DNA of 64,000 nucleotides from Phycisphaerales bacterium (GCA_028289195.1 JANQQR010000002.1:1-64000), one strand, 5' to 3'. Positions 1 through 9,882 are shown, counted from the first letter of the stretch. Made by a program: numbers and translations. Notes: generated by a model not told the origin, from the sequence alone.

Positions 1-1
1 G

Positions 2-475
2 CCCAGCGAGGTGCGCGGCGTCGAGCTCGAGCACGGTCACGTCGACGAGGGCGAGAAGCTCGTCGAGATCCCGGTCGTACGGGAGAAGTTCACCAACAAC
101 TCCTCCGGTCGTGTGTGGATCTGGGACGCCGAGGTCGTGCTCGTCGCCAAGCTCAAGCACGCCGGCGAGGCACCGTCCGAGGAGGCCGAAGACGACGGCC
201 ACGGTGGCGGCCACGACGACCACGGAGACTCCCACGGGCACGCCGGAGCGACCCTCCGCACCGAACTCGACCAGAAGCGCGCCCAGGTGCGCACGGGGAT
301 CGGGGCAATCTTCTCCGGCGCACAGCACAGCTACTTCACCGAGCCGGGGCGCGAGACGCTCAGCCGTCAGATCCGCGAGTACCTTCGCGACGTGTTCGGC
401 GAAGACGCCGAGGGGCACCCGCGGGTGCACGAGGTCGTCATCCCCAAGTGCCTCGGTTTCCCGGCTGACTACTGA
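2..475 (+). CDS. fliL: Flagellar basal-body protein FliL-like (5' partial)
   Basis: The reading frame is open to the window edge, so the N-terminus, including the expected membrane anchor, is missing. The visible 157 residues end in a region resembling the FliL periplasmic domain: a helix with the pattern [20 protein letters not shown], then a helix around SRQIREYL and a final beta strand (VHEVVIPK). FliL sits next to the stator and supports motor torque. The flagellar genes downstream support the call. An unusual loop at about residues 60-80 of the visible part carries five His among Asp and Gly and could bind metal. It is also possible that this is another FliL-fold protein of the motor. 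The next flagellar gene starts 149 bases later, and I see no gene in that gap. Confidence 0.65.
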   Translation, partial: PSEVRGVELEHGHVDEGEKLVEIPVVREKFTNNSSGRVWIWDAEVVLVAKLKHAGEAPSEEAEDDGHGGGHDDHGDSHGHAGATLRTELDQKRAQVRTGIGAIFSGAQHSYFTEPGRETLSRQIREYLRDVFGEDAEGHPRVHEVVIPKCLGFPADY

Positions 476-624
476 TCCACACCCGGTCCACGGCAAGACT
501 TGCGCACAAGGCCGCACATCCGGCTGCGCTCGCGCAATTCGCTGTCGGAACGTCGCGTCGAGCGCCGATAGCCCTCCGTGGCGACGCCCGATGCGCGTCT
601 GCCTCGGAGGATCCGAGCGCGACC

Positions 625-1167
625 ATGTCGATCGAGGACGACAACACAACTCCCGAGCCGCAGGCGGATCCTCAGGGAGGCGCCGAGCCCGCGGGCGAAC
701 AACAGGGGTCGCCAGATCCCGCGTCCAGCGAGGCTCAGACGCCCGCCGAGGCGACCGACACGCCTGCAGGCGATCCGAGCCCTCTCCAGCTCCAGTCACT
801 CGAACGCGAGAGCGACGGCGACCTGCCGGAGAATCTGTCGCTGCTCTCGGATGTCAACCTGAATGTGACCATCGAGCTCGGGCGCACCCGGATGCTCGTG
901 GACGACGTGCTCAAGCTCGGCGCCGGGGCGGTGGTCGAACTCGACAAGCTCGCAGGCGACCCGGTGGACATCTACGTCAACGACCGGCCGGTCGCGCGCG
1001 GCGAAGTGCTCGTGCTCAATGACAACTTCTGCGTGCGAGTCAACGAGATCCTCGCGCCGAAGCTGCTCGATGCCGCGATGGACTCAGAATCGGCGGGCCC
1101 CGAGGCGGGCGACGCCGCCGGTTCGCTCGGTGTGGATGGTGGAGAGGAGCAGCGCAAGGCTTCCTGA
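625..1167 (+). CDS. fliN: Flagellar motor switch protein FliN
   Basis: The protein has 180 residues. Residues 71-143 form a SpoA-type switch domain ([17 protein letters not shown], then a hydrophobic core and RVNEI). FliN forms the C-ring with FliM, receives CheY-P signals and docks export complexes. Residues 1-70 are a low-complexity acidic Pro/Ala/Gln-rich linker, as in many long FliN proteins. A tail of about 37 residues rich in Ala, Gly and Glu follows the domain and is not typical. GGAGG at 606-610 lies 14 bases before the ATG, which is rather far. The gene lies between fliL and fliO. fliM, which usually separates fliL from fliN, is not between them here. Confidence 0.88.
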   Translation: MSIEDDNTTPEPQADPQGGAEPAGEQQGSPDPASSEAQTPAEATDTPAGDPSPLQLQSLERESDGDLPENLSLLSDVNLNVTIELGRTRMLVDDVLKLGAGAVVELDKLAGDPVDIYVNDRPVARGEVLVLNDNFCVRVNEILAPKLLDAAMDSESAGPEAGDAAGSLGVDGGEEQRKAS

Positions 1168-1225
1168 GCGCTGCGGGTGATGGAGAGGGGGCGGAGGAGC
1201 CGCCCCGATCAGCCAGGATGGCGAC

Positions 1226-2065
1226 ATGATCAGGCTCTGCTCGCAAACGAACAGCGCGAGAATTCTGGTGGCCTCGTGCGTGCTCGCTGTGCCGACGGCC
1301 GGCGCGGCACACAGCGACCAGTTCCTCGCCGGCCCGCCGGCGGACACCTCGAACGAATCGGTACCGGCGGAGCCCGCCGAGGCTTTGAGCGCAGAGTCTG
1401 TCGCCGAAGCCGGGGCGAGCGCCGCACCGGCTCAGGTTGAATCGGCATCGCAGCAACCGCTCGAAACCGGACGGTCCGCGGAAGAGGCCGCCGTGCCCGC
1501 CAGCGAACTGCTCCCGCTCGGGAGTTCAGGGCGATCAACGCCCGCATCGCCAACCAAGGGCGCCGGAATCCCGATGCCCTGGTGGGTGCAAACGGTGGGC
1601 GCCCTCGTGCTCGTCATCGGTCTGGCGCTCCTGCTCAAGGCCGGTGTCCAGAAGCTCGCCGGAGCGAGCGGCACGCTCGCGAACCAGCTCGGCGCCGGCG
1701 GGAAGTCGCCGTCGGGCGTGGTGTACGTTCTCGGGCGCTACCCCGTGAGCCGGGGGCACACGCTTGTGCTTCTGCAGGTCGATCAGCGCGTGATCCTCCT
1801 CGGCCAGAGCTCGGCGGGATTCCGCTCGCTGTGCGAGTTCACGGAAGCCGACGAGGTCGCCTCGATCCTCACCAAGACGCGCGACGAAGAGGGCGCCAGT
1901 CTCACGGCTCGTTTCAACGAGATGCTCCGTCAGGTCGAGCAGGACCCGCAGACGCTCGACGACGCGACCGCCGCGCCGATCCCCGAGCCGCGCGTGCAGG
2001 ACGACAGCACCGGCCTCCGAGCCGCGCGCCGGCGATTGCTCGGCCTGGGAGGACTGGAGGCGTGA
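1226..2065 (+). CDS. fliO: Flagellar biosynthetic protein FliO
   Basis: The 279-residue protein has a signal-like N-terminus (about 1-28), a low-complexity Ala/Glu/Ser stretch, one transmembrane helix at about 119-141 (QTVGALVLVIGLALLLKAG) and a small cytoplasmic beta domain with the FliO-like core LGRYPVSRGHTLVLLQV. FliO helps assemble the FliP ring of the type III export gate. The call rests on this topology and on its place directly before fliP. The stop overlaps the fliP start (GTGA), so translation is probably coupled. FliO varies strongly between phyla, and the long acidic linker is longer than in enterobacteria. Confidence 0.82.
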   Translation: MIRLCSQTNSARILVASCVLAVPTAGAAHSDQFLAGPPADTSNESVPAEPAEALSAESVAEAGASAAPAQVESASQQPLETGRSAEEAAVPASELLPLGSSGRSTPASPTKGAGIPMPWWVQTVGALVLVIGLALLLKAGVQKLAGASGTLANQLGAGGKSPSGVVYVLGRYPVSRGHTLVLLQVDQRVILLGQSSAGFRSLCEFTEADEVASILTKTRDEEGASLTARFNEMLRQVEQDPQTLDDATAAPIPEPRVQDDSTGLRAARRRLLGLGGLEA

Positions 2066-3000
2066 GGGGCGCACGCGCGTTGACCTTGCTGATAGCTGCG
2101 TGCACGCTCCTGGTCGCACCGGGCGCCGCTCGCGCGCAGGCTGTCCACGGTCCTCCATCGCCTGGTGCGGAGTCGCTCGTGCCGGATCTTGGTATGAGCG
2201 GCGTCATGCCGGGATCGTCGGAGGTCGGTTCGAACCCCCTGGCGGTCCTCGAGAACGCGTCGCAGTCGATCCCCGGGTTCGAGGGCGGGCTCAGCTCGGC
2301 CCTGAACATCCTGCTGCTGATCACGATCCTGACGCTGGTGCCCAGCATCATGGTGATGTGCACGTGCTTCGTGCGTTTCATTATCGTGCTCGGGCTGCTG
2401 AAGCAGGCGATGGGAACGCAGTCGATGCCCCCGGCGCAGATCACCACGGGGCTCGCCCTGTTCATGACGATCCTCGTCATGGCGCCGACGGCCGAGCGCA
2501 TCCACGACGAGGCGATCGCTCCCTACCAGCGCGGGGAGATCACCAACCAGTTGGAGATGTGGGACCGGGCGCAACAGCCGCTCCGCGAGTTCATGTTCGC
2601 GCAGATCGACGCCGCCGACAACTGGTCGGCGCTGTTCATGCTCATGAACTACCGCGGGATCGACACCAGCGAGCCGGAGAACATGACGCGGGCGGACGTC
2701 GATCTCCTCACGCTCATCCCCGGCTACATGCTCAGCGAGATCAAGATCTCGTTCCTCATGGGATTCCGGATCTACATGCCGTTCCTGATCATCGACATGG
2801 TCATCGCCAGCCTGCTTATTTCGATGAGCATGATGATGCTGCCGCCCGTGCTGATCAGCCTCCCGTTCAAGCTCCTGCTCTTCGTGCTCGTCGACGGTTG
2901 GCAGCTCGTCGTCGGGAGTCTCATGACCAGCGTCGTGCAGCCCGACACGGTCGCCGGCGCCGGGACGGCCGTTGTCGTCGGCGCCTCCGTGGTCACGTAG
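2062..3000 (+). CDS. fliP: Flagellar export gate protein FliP
   Basis: FliP is a core ring subunit of the flagellar type III export gate in the inner membrane. The GTG at 2062 is chosen because it overlaps the fliO stop by four bases, has GGGAGG at 2047-2052, and gives a 312-residue product with a cleavable signal peptide (about 1-25, ending ARA/Q) as FliP proteins have. Family sequence is clear: ILLLITILTLVPSI, RFIIVLGLLKQAMGTQ, PPAQITTGLALFMT and the late segment FRIYMPFLIIDMVIAS. The longer frame upstream overlaps fliO and is not used. Confidence 0.95.
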   Translation: MRGARALTLLIAACTLLVAPGAARAQAVHGPPSPGAESLVPDLGMSGVMPGSSEVGSNPLAVLENASQSIPGFEGGLSSALNILLLITILTLVPSIMVMCTCFVRFIIVLGLLKQAMGTQSMPPAQITTGLALFMTILVMAPTAERIHDEAIAPYQRGEITNQLEMWDRAQQPLREFMFAQIDAADNWSALFMLMNYRGIDTSEPENMTRADVDLLTLIPGYMLSEIKISFLMGFRIYMPFLIIDMVIASLLISMSMMMLPPVLISLPFKLLLFVLVDGWQLVVGSLMTSVVQPDTVAGAGTAVVVGASVVT

Positions 3001-3021
3001 CGCAGCTCTGGAGGCTCCTCC

Positions 3022-3279
3022 ATGATCATCGATGACGCCACCGTCGATCTCGTCAAGCAGGCGCTCCTGATCGCGCTCAAGATCATGGCGCCCATCCTGA
3101 TCGCGGGCATCGTCATCGGCCTGGTCATCGCGATCCTCCAGTCCGTGACGTCGATCCAGGAGCAGACCCTCACGCTCGTTCCCAAGATCTTCGTGATGGT
3201 CATCGTCGCCGTGATCCTGCTGCCGTGGATCATCATCCGCATCGGCGACTTTGCGCTCGAGATGTTCCACCTGCACTAG
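3022..3279 (+). CDS. fliQ: Flagellar export gate protein FliQ
   Basis: This is an 85-residue protein with two transmembrane helices, the normal FliQ length. The family-typical stretch around AILQSVTSIQEQTLTLVPKI links the helices. FliQ packs around the FliP/FliR core of the export gate. GGAGG at 3010-3014 is seven bases before the ATG. The gene follows fliP by 21 bases and precedes fliR by 19, in the conserved fliPQR order. Confidence 0.96.
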   Translation: MIIDDATVDLVKQALLIALKIMAPILIAGIVIGLVIAILQSVTSIQEQTLTLVPKIFVMVIVAVILLPWIIIRIGDFALEMFHLH

Positions 3280-3298
3280 CAGAGCGAGGCCGGCGCCG

Positions 3299-4075
3299 AT
3301 GCCCCCCGTCAACGAGTTGCTCGAACCGCTGCCCGCGTTCCTCCTGGTGCTGACCAGGATCGCGGGTCTGCTGATGTTCCTGCCGCTCGTGTCGAGCCGC
3401 ATGGTGCCGGCCAAGTTCAAGGTGCTGATGTCCGTGATGTTCGCGGCGATGGTGTTCCCCAATGTCCCGTTGCCCGAGGCCGAGCTGCGCTTCGACATCC
3501 TCGATCTCGGGCCGCTGCTCGCCTCCGAGATGCTGGTCGGAATCAGCGTCGGCGTGGTCGCGACCGTCCCGCTCATGACGGCACAGGTGGCCGGCACGAT
3601 CATGGGCCAGCAGATGGGGCTCGGGCTGGCGCAGATCTTCAACCCGGCCGTCGACATCCAGGGCGACAACATCGGCCAGAGTCTGTTCTTTGCGGCGATG
3701 GCGGGCTTCCTGGTTTCGGGCGGGCTCGAGGCGCTCTACATCGTCCTGCTGACGACGTTCGAGAACGTGCCGCTCGCCGGCTTCGGGTTCCGGCAGACCC
3801 CGCTCGACCTGCTCCTCGGTGTCGTCGCTTCGGGATTCGACGTGGCGCTGCGCGTGGCGCTCCCCGTCGTCGTGATCCTCGTGGTCGAGTCGATCATCGT
3901 GGGGTTCATCATGCGCACCATCCCGACGATCAACATCATGGTCTTTGGGTTCCCGATCAAGATCCTCGCCGGCCTGTTCATCACGATCACTGCGTTCGTG
4001 GTGATGGTCGACGTGATCCTCAAGGAAATCGGCCTCACGATCTACGCCCTGCAGGACTGGGCGCAGTCACTCTGA
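3299..4075 (+). CDS. fliR: Flagellar export gate protein FliR
   Basis: FliR is the single-copy plug of the FliP-Q-R export gate. An in-frame ATG at 3251 would overlap fliQ and add a hydrophilic N-terminus, so the ATG at 3299 (GAGG at 3286-3289) is preferred and gives a normal 258-residue, multi-helix protein. Recognisable family stretches are LLMFLPLVSSRMVPAKFKV near the start, ISVGVVATVPLMTAQVAG, and GQQMGLGLAQIFNP followed by a helix-rich C-terminus. Position and spacing within the operon agree. Confidence 0.95.
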   Translation: MPPVNELLEPLPAFLLVLTRIAGLLMFLPLVSSRMVPAKFKVLMSVMFAAMVFPNVPLPEAELRFDILDLGPLLASEMLVGISVGVVATVPLMTAQVAGTIMGQQMGLGLAQIFNPAVDIQGDNIGQSLFFAAMAGFLVSGGLEALYIVLLTTFENVPLAGFGFRQTPLDLLLGVVASGFDVALRVALPVVVILVVESIIVGFIMRTIPTINIMVFGFPIKILAGLFITITAFVVMVDVILKEIGLTIYALQDWAQSL

Positions 4076-4099
4076 TACGAAGGCGGCACGCGAGACGCG

Positions 4100-5173
4100 A
4101 TGGCGGAAGACCTGGGCGAAAAGACCGAAGAGCCGACGGCCAAGCGGCGCGAGGAAGCGCGTCAGAAAGGCAGCGTCGCCAAGAGCCAGGACTTCGCCGC
4201 TGCGCTGATGGCGGTCACGATCGTGACGCTCGTCTACCTGTTCGTCGACGGCATGCTGCGCAGCTCGACGAACCTGATGCGGTACATGCTCGACGAGGGG
4301 TCGCTGGGCCAGGTGACGGTGGGGAGGCTTGCCGAAGACCTCATGGTGTGCGGCGTCGAGATGTTCAAGCTCTCGGGCCCGCTCATGATCCTCATGGGGC
4401 TCGTGGCGCTGCTGGGCCAGATCTACCAGGTCGGCTGGAAGATGTCTACACAGACGATCACCCCGCGGTTCGAGCGCCTCAACCTCGTCAACGGGATCAA
4501 GAAGATCTTCTCGAAGCGATCGCTCGTGAAGGCCGGTCTGGACATCCTCAAGCTCAGCGTCATCGGCACCGTCTCGTACTACATCGTGCACGATTCGTAC
4601 GACGAGGTGCAGGCGCTCACGCTGCTGCCTCTCGCCGAGGGCGTCCTGCGTGCCGCCCATATCGCTCTGCGGGTCGCCCTCTGGGTCGTGGTGATCCTGC
4701 TCGTGCTGGGGTTTATCGACTTCCGGTACCAGCGCTGGCAGACGACGCAGGACCTCAAAATGACCAAGCACGAGGTCAAGGACGAGCGCAAGAGCACGGA
4801 GGGCGACGTCGAGACCAAGCGGCGGCGCCTGCAGCAGGCCCGCCAGATCGCGCTCCAGCGCATCGCGATGGACGTTCCCCAGGCGGACGTGGTCGTCACC
4901 AACCCGACGCACTTTGCGGTCGCGCTCAAGTACGACCAGACCGGCTCCATGAACGCTCCGAAGGTCGTCGCCAAGGGCGCCGATTTCCTCGCCCTGAAGA
5001 TCCGCTCGATCGCCGAGCTCAACGACATCCCCATCATCGAACGCCCGCCCCTGGCCCGCGCGCTGTACAGCGAGGTCCAGGTCGGCCAGGAGATTCACCC
5101 GCAGCACTACGAAGCCGTCGCCGAAGTCCTCGCCTACGTCTACCGCCTCAGCGAGATCGCGTCTTCGAACTAG
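4100..5173 (+). CDS. flhB: Flagellar export switch protein FlhB
   Basis: The 357-residue protein controls the change in export substrate from rod/hook to filament. It begins with the typical charged segment EKTEEPTAKRREEARQKG, has four transmembrane helices, and then a basic linker leading to the cytoplasmic domain. The self-cleavage motif NPTH is intact at residues 268-271, so autoproteolysis between Asn and Pro is expected. The C-terminal domain is of normal length. It sits between fliR and flhA as in many bacteria. Confidence 0.96.
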   Translation: MAEDLGEKTEEPTAKRREEARQKGSVAKSQDFAAALMAVTIVTLVYLFVDGMLRSSTNLMRYMLDEGSLGQVTVGRLAEDLMVCGVEMFKLSGPLMILMGLVALLGQIYQVGWKMSTQTITPRFERLNLVNGIKKIFSKRSLVKAGLDILKLSVIGTVSYYIVHDSYDEVQALTLLPLAEGVLRAAHIALRVALWVVVILLVLGFIDFRYQRWQTTQDLKMTKHEVKDERKSTEGDVETKRRRLQQARQIALQRIAMDVPQADVVVTNPTHFAVALKYDQTGSMNAPKVVAKGADFLALKIRSIAELNDIPIIERPPLARALYSEVQVGQEIHPQHYEAVAEVLAYVYRLSEIASSN

Positions 5174-5187
5174 CCCGGCCCTGATCC

Positions 5188-7383
5188 ATGGCACCCGAAC
5201 CCGCTACAACCAGATCGATGCCGGCATGGCTCGCGATGGTGCACCGCCACAAGGGAATGGTCGTCCCGATGGCGTTCATGCTCCTCGTGGTGGTGATCGT
5301 GGTGCCGCTGCCGCCGATCATCATGGACCTGCTCATCGCGCTGAACATCAGCATCGCGGTGATCATCCTGATGACCACCATGTACATGGAGGAGCCGCTG
5401 GATTTCAGCGTGTTCCCGTCCATGCTGCTGGGCGTCACCCTGCTCCGGCTCGTGCTCAACGTCGCCTCGACGAGGCTGATCCTCACGGCGGACGCGTCGA
5501 CCCCCGAGCAGGCGATCGACGTCGCGGGACGTGTCATCGGCGCGTTCGGGACGTTCGTCGCGGGCGGCCAGATCATCGTCGGTGTCATCCTGTTCCTGAT
5601 CCTGATCATCGTGCAGTTCATGGTGATCACGAAGGGCGCCACTCGTATCAGCGAGGTCGCTGCCCGCTTCACGCTCGACGCGATGCCCGGCAAGCAGATG
5701 GCGATCGACGCGGATCTCAATGCCGGGATCATCGACGAGCGAGAGGCCCGCGAGCGCCGCGACCGGATCAGCAACGAGGCGGACTTCTTCGGCGCGATGG
5801 ACGGTGCCAGTAAATTCGTCCGTGGCGACGCCGTCGCCGGGCTGATCATCACCTCGATCAACGTGATCGGTGGGTTCGCCATCGGGTGGCTCGTCAAGGG
5901 CTGGGACGTCGGACAGAGCGCCGAGGTGTTCACCAAGCTGACGATCGGTGATGGCCTCGCATCGCAGATCCCGGCGTTCATCATCTCGATCGCCGCCGCC
6001 CTCATCGTCACGCGCTCGGGAGCCAAGACCGATCTGGGCACCGAGATGACCCAGCAGATGATGAGCAACTCGACCGCCCTCGCGATGACCTCGGGGTTCG
6101 TCACACTGCTCGCTCTCACGCCGCTCCCCGCGCTCCCGCTCCTCACGCTGGGCGGCATCCTCGGCTTCACCTCCTGGTCGATCCGGCGGCGCAACGTCCG
6201 CGAGGCGGTCGAAGCGGAGCGCGCCGAAGCCGCCGAGGAGGCCGCCGCCGTTCCGACCGGCCCGACCGTAGAAGACCTCCTGAAGGTCGACACGATGGAG
6301 CTGGAGATCGGCTACGGGCTCGTCAGCCTCGTGGATGCCAAGCAGGGGGGCGACCTTCTGGACCGGATCAGCGCGATCCGGCGTCAGCTCGCCGCGGAGA
6401 TGGGCCTGGTCATGCCTCCGGTGCGCATCCGCGACAACATGACGCTCCCGGCGACCGCGTATCGCGCCAAGATCCGAGGAAACGTCGTCGCCGAGGGTGA
6501 GACGCGCCCCGGCCAGCTCATGGCCATGGACTCGGGAATCGCCAGCGGCGCGATCGACGGCGAGCCGACCCGCGAGCCCGCGTTCGGTCTCGATGCCTGG
6601 TGGATCGAGCCAAATCTGCGCTCCCGCGCCGAAAGCCTCAACTTCACGGTCGTTGATGCTTCAAGCGTCCTCACGACGCACTTGGCGGAGATCGTCAAGT
6701 CGTACGCCGATGAGCTGCTCACCCGCGAAGAGGTCAGCAACCTGATCACGCAGCTCAAGGAGCGGGCGCCCAAGCTCGTTGAAGAGGTCGTGCCCGGTGT
6801 CATCAGCCAGGGCGAACTCCAGAAGGTCCTGCAGTCGCTCCTGCGCGAGCGGGTCCCGATCCGCGATCTGGAGACCGTCCTCGAGACACTCAGCGACTGG
6901 GCTCCAAAGACGAAGGACCTCGACGTGCTCGTCGAGTACGTGCGCAACGCCTTGCGCCGAACGATCTGCCTCCAGTACGCGGTGCCCGCCGAGGCGGCGC
7001 CCGGGAGCCTGTCGGACTCGACGCCGGTCAGCTCCGGCAGGATGAAGCTCGTCTGTGTGACGCTCGACCCTGGGCTCGAGGACCTGATCGCCGGGTACAT
7101 CGATCGCAGCGGGGGAGGGACGACGATGTCGATCCCCCAGAACGCCGCGAACCAGGTCGCCCAGAGCATCCTCGCGTCGCTGGAGCCTGTCACCAATGCG
7201 GGCCACCAGCCGGTCGTCATCGCCTCGCCGCAGGTCCGCGCCCAGGTGAAGCAGTTGCTCGAGCCGCACCTGCCGACGTGCGCCGTGCTTGGATACAACG
7301 AGATCATCCCGGGCCTCGAAGTCGAATCGATGGGCCTCGTCACGCGCGGATCCGGCGCGTCGGCCCAGCCAGCGGTGGCGTGA
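5188..7383 (+). CDS. flhA: Flagellar export gate protein FlhA
   Basis: FlhA is the large membrane gate subunit whose cytoplasmic ring accepts chaperone-substrate complexes. At 731 residues it has normal length: about eight membrane helices in the first half, then a soluble domain from about residue 360. The FHIPEP family signature is present from residue 153 (RISEVAARFTLDAMPGKQM). The ATG at 5188 has no obvious ribosome-binding site. A second in-frame ATG at 5218 would remove only ten hydrophilic residues. The gene starts 14 bases after flhB. Confidence 0.96.
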   Translation: MAPEPATTRSMPAWLAMVHRHKGMVVPMAFMLLVVVIVVPLPPIIMDLLIALNISIAVIILMTTMYMEEPLDFSVFPSMLLGVTLLRLVLNVASTRLILTADASTPEQAIDVAGRVIGAFGTFVAGGQIIVGVILFLILIIVQFMVITKGATRISEVAARFTLDAMPGKQMAIDADLNAGIIDEREARERRDRISNEADFFGAMDGASKFVRGDAVAGLIITSINVIGGFAIGWLVKGWDVGQSAEVFTKLTIGDGLASQIPAFIISIAAALIVTRSGAKTDLGTEMTQQMMSNSTALAMTSGFVTLLALTPLPALPLLTLGGILGFTSWSIRRRNVREAVEAERAEAAEEAAAVPTGPTVEDLLKVDTMELEIGYGLVSLVDAKQGGDLLDRISAIRRQLAAEMGLVMPPVRIRDNMTLPATAYRAKIRGNVVAEGETRPGQLMAMDSGIASGAIDGEPTREPAFGLDAWWIEPNLRSRAESLNFTVVDASSVLTTHLAEIVKSYADELLTREEVSNLITQLKERAPKLVEEVVPGVISQGELQKVLQSLLRERVPIRDLETVLETLSDWAPKTKDLDVLVEYVRNALRRTICLQYAVPAEAAPGSLSDSTPVSSGRMKLVCVTLDPGLEDLIAGYIDRSGGGTTMSIPQNAANQVAQSILASLEPVTNAGHQPVVIASPQVRAQVKQLLEPHLPTCAVLGYNEIIPGLEVESMGLVTRGSGASAQPAVA

Positions 7384-7497
7384 TCCCCCGAGTTTGAGGA
7401 TCCCGGCGCTCTCGGCCGATACAAGACGTGCTGCTATGTGCGCACGGAGGCGCACATCCGGCCGAGCGGCCGACCAGAATGCGCCACGGAGGGCGAA

Positions 7498-8787
7498 GTG
7501 ACGATCAGGACGTACCGCGCGAAGACCCCGACCGAGGCTCTTTCGCGTCTGAAGAAGGACCTGGGGTCCGGGGCGGTGATTCTCAGCACCCGGACGCTGC
7601 GGACCGGCGGGATCCTGGGATGGGGGCGCAAGACCTTCACGGAGATCACCGCGACCACGGAGCAGTTCGCCCCGGCCAAGGAACGGCGCCGACGCACGTC
7701 AGATCTCGCCACCACGGCGCCTCGCATCAACCGTCAGTCGCAACCACTCGACGCGCTGGCCTCCGAGGCTCGCGAGCGGCGGATGGAACTCGTCGGAGCC
7801 GGTGCTCCGGCTGGCGTCGAGGCCCCGGAAACCACCGGCCCGACCGGCCCGATGCGCGACCTGGCGAGGATGATCGTCGACGCGCGCGAGCCCAGCGACA
7901 TGGAACGCGAGATGGCCTCCATCAAGCAGATGGTCGGGCAGGTCTTGCGCACGACACGCGGCATGGGGTCGGGCTCGATGCCCGGTCCGCTGTTCGATTG
8001 CTATCTGAAGCTCATGGAGAGCGAGGTCGCTTCGGATATCGCCGACGACATCATCGGCTCGGTGCGTGATGAACTGGGGACCGTCGAACTCGAAGACGCG
8101 GGCGTCGTGCAGCAGGCGGTGCTCCGCCGGCTCGCAGCGTACATCCCCGTCTGCGAGCAGTCGGCATCGGTCGTCCGGGCTCCCGACGGTCGGCCCACCA
8201 CGGTTGCGCTGATCGGGCCGACGGGAGTCGGCAAGACGACGACGGTCGCCAAGCTCGCCGCCACCTACAAGCTCAGGCACGGCAAGCGCGTCGGTCTCGT
8301 GACGTGCGATACCTATCGCATCGCCGCTGTGGATCAGCTGCGCACCTACGCGAACATCATCGGGATCGATCTCAAGGTCGTGCAGACTCCCAAGGAGATG
8401 GCGTCCGCCTGCGACGCGCTCTCCGGTTGCGACGCGATCCTGATCGACACCGCCGGTCGCGCTCCGAGAGACGCGGATCGCCTCGCGCAACTCAGGGGAT
8501 TCCTCGACGCCGCCAAGCCACACCAGTCGCACCTCGTGCTCTCCAGCACCGCGTGCGAGTCGAGCCTGCGCGAGGCCGCGGCCAATTTCGGGCCCCTGGG
8601 ATGCGATCGCGTGATCTTCACGAAGCTGGATGAGGCCGTGAACTTCGGGGTTCTGATCAACGTTGCCAGCACCATCGACACGCGCCTCAGCTATGTCACG
8701 ACGGGTCAGGAAGTCCCCGATCACATCGAACCGGGAAGCCCCGATCGCATCGCGCGATTCGTGCTCTGCGGGGAGCGCCTCGGATGA
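7498..8787 (+). CDS. flhF: Flagellar SRP-like GTPase FlhF
   Basis: FlhF is an SRP54-type GTPase that sets where, and often how many, flagella are built. The GTG at 7498 is chosen because GGAGGG lies at 7488-7493 and because the product then begins with the typical TIRTYRAKTPTEALSRLKKD. A GTP-binding P-loop GPTGVGKTT lies at residues 240-248, followed by DTYRIAAVDQLRTYA and DTAGR, as in the NG domains of FlhF and Ffh. The protein has 429 residues. Its stop overlaps the flhG start by four bases (ATGA), indicating coupled translation. Confidence 0.94.
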   Translation: MTIRTYRAKTPTEALSRLKKDLGSGAVILSTRTLRTGGILGWGRKTFTEITATTEQFAPAKERRRRTSDLATTAPRINRQSQPLDALASEARERRMELVGAGAPAGVEAPETTGPTGPMRDLARMIVDAREPSDMEREMASIKQMVGQVLRTTRGMGSGSMPGPLFDCYLKLMESEVASDIADDIIGSVRDELGTVELEDAGVVQQAVLRRLAAYIPVCEQSASVVRAPDGRPTTVALIGPTGVGKTTTVAKLAATYKLRHGKRVGLVTCDTYRIAAVDQLRTYANIIGIDLKVVQTPKEMASACDALSGCDAILIDTAGRAPRDADRLAQLRGFLDAAKPHQSHLVLSSTACESSLREAAANFGPLGCDRVIFTKLDEAVNFGVLINVASTIDTRLSYVTTGQEVPDHIEPGSPDRIARFVLCGERLG

Positions 8788-9770
8788 GCCAGGCGGCAAT
8801 ACCCCCGGGGGGACGACCCGCGCCCGCGCTCGACGATCAGGCCACACGCCTCCGGGCCCTTGTTCAGGGGGACGGCGCCCAGGCGGCGAGACGTGAGAGC
8901 CGGCGCCCCTCCTCCCCGCCGCGTCCCAGGCGGACCCGGCCCTGGACGATCGCCGTTGCCTCGGGAAAGGGCGGCGTCGGGAAGACCAACATCGCATTGA
9001 ACATCGGCTATCAGCTCTCTCGACGGGGGCGGAGCGTCACGCTCATCGATGGCGACCTCGGCCTGAGCAACGCGGACGTGCTCTGCGGCGTCAACGCCGG
9101 CCTCCATCTCGGGCATGTGCTCAGCGGCGTGAGGGAACTGAAGGACGTGATGCTCGACCTCGGAGCGGGATTCCGGCTCGTCCCCGGGGGCTCGGGGGTC
9201 GCACGCCTGGCCGACCTTCGGGAATCCGAACGCTGGGCGCTCATCGACGTGCTCGAGGAGATCGAGGGCCGGAGCGAGATCATCATCGTGGATTGCGGGG
9301 CGGGAATCGGCGCATCGGTGCTGTCGCTCGTGCAGGCCTCCGATCGCGCTCTGGTCGTCACGACGCCTGAACCGACGGCGGTCGCTGATGCGTACGCACT
9401 GGTCAAGAGCGCGACGCTCCGCGCCCAGCGTCGGGGGCTCCGCCCGCCGCTGGCCGAGCTGGTCGTGAATCAGGTGTCGAACGAGCGACAGGCCAGGTGC
9501 GTCCATGAACGCGTCGACGGCGTGTGCCGGCGGTTCGTTCGCCACCCGGTCGGGCTTGGCGGATACGTCCGCCTGGATCCCCGTGTTGCCGATTCCGTCC
9601 GCGAGCGTCGAGCGTTCTCCGTCGCGCACCCGCGATGCCACGCCGCTCGCGATCTGTCTGCGGTATCGGACCGCCTCCTGAAGGCGTACCCCGGCGCACG
9701 GCGCGAGGAGCCGGGCAACGACGGCCTCGTGGCGCGGATTGTGCGCGTCATGTCGCTTGGCGACGCCTGA
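8784..9770 (+). CDS. flhG: Flagellum number regulator FlhG (MinD-like ATPase)
   Basis: This 328-residue MinD/ParA-type ATPase partners FlhF in controlling flagellar number and placement. The deviant Walker A motif SGKGGVGKT lies at residues 60-68, followed by LIDGDLGLSNADVL and the Asp of VDCGAGIG. Residues 1-58 are a basic, Pro/Arg-rich extension before the ATPase core, where FlhG proteins carry their FlhF-activating segment; I do not see the usual DQAxxLR motif clearly, although DQATRLRALV at about 15-24 is close to it. It overlaps flhF by four bases. Confidence 0.93.
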   Translation: MSQAAIPPGGRPAPALDDQATRLRALVQGDGAQAARRESRRPSSPPRPRRTRPWTIAVASGKGGVGKTNIALNIGYQLSRRGRSVTLIDGDLGLSNADVLCGVNAGLHLGHVLSGVRELKDVMLDLGAGFRLVPGGSGVARLADLRESERWALIDVLEEIEGRSEIIIVDCGAGIGASVLSLVQASDRALVVTTPEPTAVADAYALVKSATLRAQRRGLRPPLAELVVNQVSNERQARCVHERVDGVCRRFVRHPVGLGGYVRLDPRVADSVRERRAFSVAHPRCHAARDLSAVSDRLLKAYPGARREEPGNDGLVARIVRVMSLGDA

Positions 9771-9882
9771 AAGCGACCCGCCTGAGAACTTTCCCTGCAT
9801 GCCTCAACCGGTCCCGTGCGCCGGCCGATATCAAGCTCGTGGGACATCTCTGCGCTCACGATTTCCAAGAGGTCGAGACGGC

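Noticed and set aside
1930..3672. Minus-strand frame opposite fliP, fliQ and fliR
   Set aside because: It is a shadow of three well-supported flagellar genes, with a highly charged artificial composition.
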